Origin: Lytechinus variegatus
Taxonomy: Eukaryota; Echinodermata; Echinoidea; Temnopleuroida; Toxopneustidae
Direction: 5' to 3'
NCBI RefSeq assembly: GCF_018143015.1
Contig: NC_054758.1
Span: forward strand, 10,462,501 to 10,526,500
DNA length: 64,000 nucleotides
Numbering within the stretch: the first letter of the stretch is position 1; every line of letters starts with the position of its first letter. Below, piece by piece: positions 58,001-64,000 of this stretch. The notes below the pieces were generated by a model. That model ran no database searches. It saw only the letters and a program-made list of their open reading frames with translations, and was not told where the DNA came from. The position numbers and the translations under genes are program-made.

Positions 58001-61000
58001 GCGCTTGTGGTTTTCATGCAGAAATAATTCCTCATGTTGTTGGATCCTCTCGAACCTTCTAGATGGAACGGGTTAGACCAGTAATTGTTGCTATTGTCGT
58101 CTTCTGTATCGTGATAACGATACCCGTCATGCCATCCCTGAGGGCACCCGGTTGTTGGCTTCGGGAGTCCGTAGGTTCCATCAGGCCAAACGAGAGGGAT
58201 CTTGACTGCGTCGTCTGGGCACAAAAGCAGAAGAAAGAGACTTAATAAATTGATTTTATCCTGAGATTCAACTGTGAGCTTTTAGTTATTCCGTTGGTAG
58301 TAACTGTTAAAGGTTCACCGTCAATGCTCCCTGGATTTAAAGGTCGCTGCTTGACATCATACGTGCGAACTGCGGACTGCACCAGCTGCCCATTCGCACC
58401 AATGTTATCATAGTTATACGTCGCGTACGCCAATTCCATGTTCCGAATGCCCGAGCTTTGACAATTCTTAGTTCGCATATGCTTCGCCCGCTGTTCGGAG
58501 ATCTTGGCAGGTTGGCTCCACCTCCTTCTGCTGCGTGAAATCGACGTCAGCAGATATTTTGGACCCATGCTGATGTAACCAAAAACAGCGTAGCGTTTGT
58601 GTACTATGAATGTCAGCACTTGCTGCGCGACTGGCTGATGATTGACAGCTGCATGCAAATTGCGTCGATGATCTTCGTAATGAAAATGACGGCGAGTGCA
58701 TAACCGTCAAACTGAATCCGGGGACGGTGAACCTTTAATGTATTTTGTACAACACATACATAGATTTACAGCTGATTGGGGGAATGTGTCACATGACATT
58801 CAGAGGAATGACACCCGTGCAATAGTCGACTATTGCATGTTCGAGCAAGGGGGAGACTGAGACAGTGCAATAGATTACAACTCAACGCGCGTTGTGATCT
58901 GCACCTACCTGCATGCGCGTACCCGCATCACTGCGCTGCAGACACCACACTAAGATAAAGCAAAAAAATAAAATGAATAAATAAAAGACGAGAGAATGAC
59001 CCGAGCAGATCTATGAAGATCTAGTCCTTTTCTTCATTTCCCTCTATTTTGTTTATTTGGCCTATGTTTGACTGTGCCTACAAGTGTTGTATAAAACATA
59101 TATTCAATGTTTTGTTATTCGTGCGACCATTCGGATATTACATTCGGCATGTTCGGTGCAAGTTGAAGCAGTCTCTTTCACTTCGCTGCGAGTCGTTGAA
59201 TATACTCTTTCAACTTGCACGCTCATGCAATATTCGAAACAGTCGCACTCATAAACATTGAATAGTTGTTCAGTAGGTATATTTGACGCATGTGTTTTGC
59301 TGTATGGTCATAACGTTATTAGGAATCAGTTTTTGTGAATGTTTTTTTTTTGTCATTGCGATTCCGGTACCATGAAATTTACCATTGCGAAAATAAATTG
59401 CACGCACTAACCGAATGAATAACAGCAACCTTGCATTATTTTACCCTATTGCAACCCTAACCCTACATCTCAGGGCCTTGATACACGTGCGTCTGCGGCC
59501 GCCTCTGACGCCGGCTTTGAGGCTGCCTTCACGCCTGTAATTCGAGTGGTGATACACATTCGTATGGAAGCTTAAAAGTGCCACCGAGATGTTGAGATAA
59601 TTATCTCGGGAAGTCGACATCCTGATAGCAAAAGATAAGATGACGAGATCCCAGATCTCATCATGTCGACATCTTTTAGAAGAGATGATGAGATGACAAG
59701 ATCCCAGATCTCATCATGTCAACATCTTCTGGAAGAGATGATGAGATGACAAGATCCCTTATTTCATCATGTTGACATCTTTTAGAAGAGATGTTGAGAT
59801 GACAAGATCCCGGATCTCATCATGTCAACATCTTTTAGAAGAGATGTTGAGATGACAAGATCCCGGATCTCATCATGTCAACATCTTTTAGAAGAGATGA
59901 TGAGATGACAAGATCCCGGATCTCGTCATGTCGTCATCTTTTAGAAGAGATGATGAGATGACAAGATCCCGGATCTCATCATGTCAACATCTTGTAGAAG
60001 AGATGATGAGATGACAAGATCCAGGATCTCATCATGTCAACATCGTGTAGAAGAGATGATGAGATGACAAGATCCAGGATCTCATCATGTCAACATCTTG
60101 TAGAAGAGATGATCAGATGACAAGATATTCGATCCATGATCATGTCATCTAATCATCTCTTCTTAAAGATGTAGACATGACGAGATCCAAGATCTTGTCA
60201 TCTCATCATCTCTTCTACAAGATGTCAACATGATGAGATCCGGGATCTTGTCATCTCATCATCTCTTCTACAAGATGTCAACATGATGAGATCCGGGATC
60301 TTGTCACCTCATCATCTCTTCTACAAGATGTCAACATGATGAGATCCGGGATCTTGTCATCTCATCATCTCTTCTACAAGATGTTAACATGATGAGATCC
60401 GGGATCTTGTCATCTCATCATCTCTTCTAAAAGATGTCGACATGATGAGATCTGGGATCTCGTCATCTTATCTTTTGCTATCAAGATATCGACTTCCCGA
60501 GATAATTATCTCAACATCTCGGTGGCACTTTTAAGCTTCCACACATTCGCCGAAAGTGAACCGAATGGGCATCTGCCTCGAGATCAATAGAGAGTTTTCG
60601 CATTTACTACGGACCCGCCCTCTACAACGCAACGATTCCTTTGTCGAAAGTTGGTGGACCGGGACAGCAGAACATCCGAAGATTTGCACCGGACGAACAG
60701 TTGCAAATAATTATCCCATTGTCCATCAAGAGCCAAGAGATTCCGCTGCTGTCCCGGTCTATCGAAAAGAAGCCATTCAAAATGTGCAATATACCGAAAG
60801 AGGGGGAAGCGTCTCATTTGTCAAGGATACGGAATGTGTAAGTATACACTGCGCTGTGGAGTTGATTTTATATTTCATCCACCAATTACCATTGTAACTA
60901 TACCTCTCGGCCAATCAAAGTCAGTGAAACTTGTTGGACTAAAAATAGGATCGATGACCCCCCCCCCTCCTCCTCCAGGGAGAATATGTTATCAATGCTT

Positions 61001-64000
61001 GAAATATATGTATGGGTATACCAGCTGTTCTTGCAACCACACTCTTGTAGTTGGCATAGCTCTGCATAGCCGTCACCAAGTTGTTTCGTACGCTGGTTAT
61101 ATGGAAAGAGCTGCTGCAGTACCCGGCGTTGATGTAGGTCGACAGAAGTGCCCAGTAACTATCGTCGAATATCTCGTGCATTCCCATCAGTGTAAGTTTG
61201 ATGGGTTCTGTGAAGATAATCAGATGGATGCACATATTTTATTTCCATAGTTGTCTCCTTACGGTACGTTACGCTACGATTATCCATATCACTTATCATT
61301 TCGATACACTGTTAAAAAATACTAGTAATTTTACAAAGAAAATCGTAAATTTACACCATATTTACCTTTTAAAAACAGACGACACAATGATTTAACAAAC
61401 CAAACGTATTTATTCAGTTATATGTAACGTATAATTACAAGTTTAATGTAAAATACATGTAAAATATAATAATCTTTGTAATGAAAAATACCAACGAACT
61501 ATCGTGTTTTCGTTGATTGCTGTGCATGTAAATTAACGGCGATTTTCATGTTAAATGAATGTTAAAATGGTGAGGGTTTTTATAACAGTTATCCAGTTTC
61601 TTTTGCATTTATACAGGCCATCGTAATTAAACAGTTCATACTGTCTTTTGCAATACATTTACATCTAACCGGTTAGTTACCGATTTATGTTTATAGGCGT
61701 ATAGCCTTTGCCTTTAGTTTTGGGGTATAGGCCTTCTTATAAAAACCTAGCATGTATATGATGGCGCCTTATGGAAGAATGATGTCCTATCTTTGTTGGC
61801 CTGGTAGTACTGATACGATAATCTACTATGGTCCTGGTAAACATCCCTTGGTAGAGACGTTTTAAGGCATTGTCTCTTATGTCAAAGAGTTCCTCTCTTG
61901 AATAGGAGTGCAAAGCCATAATCAAAATGATGCCAAGGATTACAGCTCGCCAGTGATTAGCCATGGGTTCCATTGATATGCACTCAAGAGGAAATATACA
62001 ATAGCCATGAAGTTGGCTTTAGAAAACTGAATCCAATGCCAATGATCAGAATCAAGAAATACATTTCTGCCTAAATGGTCATATATAGAGTGGGTGAATG
62101 AAATAAATCAAAACATGTCCAACAGTTTACCTGAGACGTCCTCTTTAAACTAATGTAAACCATAAAGAAATAGACCAGTTCGTAGTTACTTCATGGACAA
62201 TTTTGGTCAAATGACCTTTCATTTCTTTCATTATGATAGGCAGATTTCAAAGCAAGATATTACGCAAGCTTGCCTTACATAGCAGGATGAAGAAATTGAA
62301 TAGACCAGGTGACTAGAATAGCACACCAACGAACACTTTATGAAGGTATTTGTTGCATTCCTACTTTGAATGCATATATCATGTTGCACAATGTACTTGG
62401 CAAACTGTGAAATACCAGTCGTTCGTGGACGCATTGTTTTTTTTTGTGGATGCAAAAGAAAACCACAATTCAAAAGAATATATGAATAATCAAGACATCA
62501 AAGTTGGTGCTTATCTCATTAAGACCTGGTCACACCGCCCGAGCGTTGTTGGAGCGGTTGTGGAGCGGTAGGGAAAGAGGGTAGAATTTCGCTCTCAAAA
62601 TTGGGGAAAAAATCGAAAACAAAAAAACAACAATCGAAATCTCTCCGCTCTACGACCGTTCCAACAACGCTCGGCCGGTGTGACCATGCCTTAAGATTTT
62701 AAACCACCATGTCACTTTAGTACAAATGACCTTCCTCTGATCATGCGTAGAATCTTTTGATCATGCGCAGAAAATAAAGCAAACGAAAATTAGGCCTGCC
62801 TGTAATTAAGAGTAGATGGGTTTAGCTAGTGAAGTAATACACTTTTGCATATCTTATCATCCATGCATGCCCTCAAAGCCAACCGTGTACGATGTGTAAG
62901 TACTCCCACAGCTCGCTTCACATCCTTTGTTTTAATTATGAATTCCATCATAATAATCTTTTATTTGACAATGTTAACTTCTTCTTTTTTTCAAAGGAAC
63001 AAAAATACAAGATCTCTTACCATTCATGGACGTACTTCCGACCGTGTAGGATGTGTAAGAACTTCCGAAACTGTCCCCGCTCTGCAGCCCACTGTTGAAG
63101 GTGTCCATGTTGACAGTCAGAGAGGCGCTGAATCCTTTGTACGACCCCGAAGCGCTGAGACTTGCTCCAACCTGTGTAGAGAGGTATTTCCTAGTTTCAG
63201 TCAGTTAAAACAATCCCCTTTCTTTCTCGTATCATAATCTCTAAATGCAAAAGAGCTAATCTTGCTCCTTCTCACAATCCTCTTGGAGTGATAGTAGGCA
63301 CCAAATCCCTTGGGGATGAAATGTACTTCGTTTTTAGAGTGCATTATTACTCCTTTTGGAGTGAATTGCATGTGCATCTTCTTGCAGTTCACTCCAAAAG
63401 AAGTCATGATCCACTCTTCAAGGGAGGCACAGCTCACTCCAAAGGGATTGGTCCCTAGTATCACTCTTAGGTGCGATTAAGGACTAGAACAGCTTTTCGC
63501 ATTTAGAGAGTAATCTTATTTTTTATGCTTTTGTTTTTGATGTCCGTTATTGTAGTAGCTTTAACTTGTATTTCAATTGGAAATAGTGTAAAATTGGTTA
63601 CAAAATCGCGAATGTCGTAACTTGGTAACAGCGCCCTTGCATGTAGCATAAAATTTGAATAAAAAAGTGGTGCAAAGAAACTTTTATTTCGTCGTTTGTT
63701 TGCTTTTACAACTTACAATTTTTGACATCACCAGCAAGAACAATTTTTCAAGATCAACGAATTCGCTATATTGTTTTTTATTATTCACTTTTATGAAGAG
63801 AAACTTACTATTTTTCCTATTTTCATGGAACTTCCTTAGTCATTAATTAATGGTTGTGGGGAGGCTGGCCACATTTTATGTTACATTATAGTTACAAAAA
63901 TGAAAGAGAAAGTTACATGTTCCGAAGCGTATTCTACAAAAGTAGATCTTGACTCCTCGTAGTTGGTTCCTGTCCTCACTCCAAGATCCACTTCAATTAC
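54853..64000 (-). CDS. Apextrin-like protein gene 2 (MACPF + ApeC), 5' part outside window
   Basis: Exons in transcription order: 63917-64000 (cut by the window edge, about six bases missing), 63021-63171, 61022-61207, 57927-58214, 55821-56023 and 54853-55002 with stop TAA. Lengths, phases and splice sites equal exons 4-9 of gene 1, and no frame damage is seen. It encodes the second half of the MACPF domain and a full ApeC domain. By-eye protein identity with gene 1 ranges from about 73% (exon 6) to 89% (exon 7). The missing exons 1-3 should lie within a few kb right of the window. Orientation is tail-to-tail with gene 1, stop codons 15.3 kb apart. Confidence 0.87.
55375..55610 (+). repeat. 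tRNA-like SINE in paralogue intron 8
   Basis: TTCTGGAGCGATGTGGTCGA and GTCTTGGGTTCGAATCAC, followed by GCTACACTCGACCCAGGCG and a CAAGACTTGCCCC region, match 38800-39045 in reverse. Together with that copy it marks a pre-duplication insertion. Confidence 0.65.
55821..56023 (-). CDS. Apextrin-like gene 2, exon 8
   Basis: GTAAGTCATGAATG at the donor matches gene 1. It carries GNIYWDDEDDNNRNSVSGV and DGYTHHPIFLP. Ten of 68 residues differ from gene 1, while a single synonymous codon difference (AAC/AAT) was found. Confidence 0.86.
56112..56400 (+). repeat. tRNA-derived SINE in paralogue intron 7
   Basis: CCATGGTGTAACGGTTCTGA, CTTGTAATCAGAGGGTCATG and GTTTGAATCCCATC (box B, one change from the left-arm copy), then a body with GAAGCGCTTTGAGCAGTCG and an ATTATTTTCATTATT tail. 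It matches 37910-38205 in reverse. Confidence 0.75.
57927..58214 (-). CDS. Apextrin-like gene 2, exon 7: first half of ApeC
   Basis: It contains WPDGTYGLPKPTTGCPQGW, GYRYHDTEDDNSNNYW and WPAGSYCIYKKGSCP. Eleven amino-acid and about eight synonymous codon differences from gene 1 were counted, so this exon looks more constrained than exons 8 and 9. Confidence 0.87.
58307..58738. mobile_element. TTAA MITE family C, intact flanks (paralogue intron 6)
   Basis: The element is 58311-58734, with TTAA at 58307-58310 and 58735-58738. The ends AGGTTCACCGTCAATGCTC and GGGGACGGTGAACCT are inverted. Same position and family as 35693-36112 in the left arm. Confidence 0.8.
58740..59555. other. Intron 6 of apextrin-like gene 2, arm sequence
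   Basis: It mirrors 35100-35690 (for example CCCTATTGCAACCCTAACCC and GTGCAATAGTCGACTATTGC). The latter is a short palindrome present in both arms. No coding exon. Confidence 0.55.
59555..60549. mobile_element. 977-bp palindromic TU-like fold-back element with tandem sub-repeats
   Basis: The element is 59565-60541. The ends TGGAAGCTTAAAAGTGCCAC and GTGGCACTTTTAAGCTTCCA are perfect inverses, followed by CGAGATGTTGAGATAATTAT and its inverse. Each arm consists of tandem ~55-bp units (GATGAGATGACAAGATCC, GGATCTCATCATGTCAACAT), about nine on the left and five on the right of a centre near 60125. CACATTCG repeats directly outside both ends (59555-59562 and 60542-60549). The corresponding left-arm site (around 35085-35105) is empty. 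Long inverted ends made of tandem repeats with an ~8-bp duplication are the described form of sea urchin TU elements; the assignment is by structure only. Confidence 0.8.
60567..60835. repeat. Fold-back family fragment (TTTCGCATTTACTACGGA)
   Basis: TTTTCGCATTTACTACGGAC, GTCGAAAGTTGGTGGACCGG and GCCAAGAGATTCCGCTGCTG match 34860-35070 in reverse and are related to 1891-2010 and 3225-3420. The open frames here are not conserved between copies, so it is not coding. Confidence 0.6.
61022..61207 (-). CDS. Apextrin-like gene 2, exon 6: end of MACPF region
   Basis: ATCTTCACAG acceptor and CTG|GTATAC donor; phase 1 to 1. It reads EPIKLTLMGMHEIFDDSYW through YKSVVARTA. Residue differences from gene 1 are spread along its length. 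Confidence 0.84.
61210..62515. other. Intron 5 of apextrin-like gene 2, first part
   Basis: AT-rich intronic DNA, much longer than the corresponding left-arm intron (33973-34169), so it holds lineage-specific insertions. A minus-strand open stretch at 61737-61973 begins MEPMANHWRAVILGIILIMA, which resembles a signal peptide. With no supporting exons it is only noted. Confidence 0.4.
62519..62694. mobile_element. 168-bp TTAA MITE with TGGTCACACCG ends
   Basis: The element is 62523-62690 between TTAA at 62519-62522 and 62691-62694. The ends GACCTGGTCACACCGCCCGA and TCGGCCGGTGTGACCATGCC are inverted, continuing through GCGTTGTTGGA / TCCAACAACGC. No ORF. The short left-arm intron has no copy. 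Confidence 0.8.
63021..63171 (-). CDS. Apextrin-like gene 2, exon 5
   Basis: CTACACAG acceptor and AATG|GTAAGA donor, as in gene 1. It encodes VGASLSASGSYKGFSASLTV unchanged, then a Gly/Ser/Thr-rich run with conservative replacements. Confidence 0.84.
63255..63495. mobile_element. Fold-back MITE in intron 4 of gene 2, shared by both arms
   Basis: CTCTTGGAGTGATAGTAGGC and TAGTATCACTCTTAGGTG are the inner inverted ends, with GAGTGCATTATTACTCC / AGTCATGATCCACTC arms. It corresponds to 33494-33739. Confidence 0.65.
63917..64000 (-). CDS. Apextrin-like gene 2, exon 4 (cut by window edge)
   Basis: Twenty-eight of the expected 30 codons are visible, from VIEVDLGVRTGTNYEES to the donor after ASEH (GTAACT). 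The H-V that completes the MACPF W-G-T-H signature falls just outside. Confidence 0.82.

Larger units (their letters stand above)
53215..64000. repeat. Right arm of large inverted duplication
   Basis: Reverse complement of the left arm, starting at CACCTTATCAGACTAATGAT, which pairs with the left-arm end CATTAGTCTGATAAGGTG. It contains the paralogous gene and the SINEs, TTAA element and fold-back element shared with the left arm, plus its own 977-bp palindromic insertion. It continues past the window edge. Confidence 0.75.

Noticed and set aside
59565..60541. Regular ~55-bp repeats considered as a CRISPR array
   Set aside because: There are no unique spacers; the units are contiguous, partly palindromic and arranged in two inverted arms. 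The window is also clearly eukaryotic.
60556..60897. 113-codon plus-strand ORF and its minus-strand shadow
   Set aside because: It lies in a fold-back repeat; the related copies at 34.9 kb and 3.2 kb do not keep the frame.
61737..61973. Minus-strand ORF with a signal-peptide-like start
   Set aside because: It lies inside an intron of the apextrin-like gene 2, has a single short exon's worth of sequence and no recognisable domain. Possible but unsupported.

Overview
The window is animal nuclear DNA. It is AT-rich, has long introns with GT/AG borders, and is packed with transposon debris, tRNA-derived SINEs and (TA)n microsatellites; nothing in it is bacterial. The only confidently recognised gene family is apextrin-like (MACPF + ApeC). 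With the many fold-back elements and a palindromic element resembling sea urchin TU elements, this suggests an echinoderm, most likely a sea urchin. The organism call is inference.

Layout. (1) 1-15 kb holds the last exons of a plus-strand single-pass membrane protein (6884-7076, 11601-11851, 12818-13126, perhaps 502-534). Its introns are filled by mobile elements: a Harbinger-like element with a broken Myb/SANT-like ORF (4025-6497), interrupted by a hAT-type element with an exact 8-bp target duplication, and a 2.5-kb fold-back palindrome (7826-10335). (2) 15-28.4 kb is gene-free: a degenerate satellite-like block, a mariner-like element, a second hAT-like element, long-inverted-repeat elements and SINEs. 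(3) 28484-39537 (+) is a complete nine-exon apextrin-like gene, 560 codons, with every splice phase agreeing. (4) 39.5-54.8 kb separates it from a convergent paralogue. (5) 54853 to beyond the right edge (-) is that paralogue, of which exons 4-9 are visible.

The two apextrin-like genes lie in the arms of a large inverted duplication. The arms match through exons, introns, intronic SINEs and downstream DNA. The inner boundaries are near 43.09 kb and 53.21 kb, around a 10-kb spacer. The right arm leaves the window, so its outer end is unknown. The spacer holds an inverted, truncated copy of the membrane-protein 3' end fused to a decayed run of calcium-binding-type EGF exons. A near-perfect 220-bp hairpin sits at the left inner boundary. 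Some insertions are shared by both arms (older than the duplication) and others occur in only one (younger), so the locus keeps a readable insertion history.

The apextrin-like proteins are probably secreted, combining a perforin-fold domain with a C-terminal ApeC domain that in related animals is linked to innate immunity. In a hand comparison the last two ApeC exons differ between paralogues mostly by amino-acid-changing substitutions, which hints at diversifying selection. All comparisons were made by eye; no alignment or database search was run.
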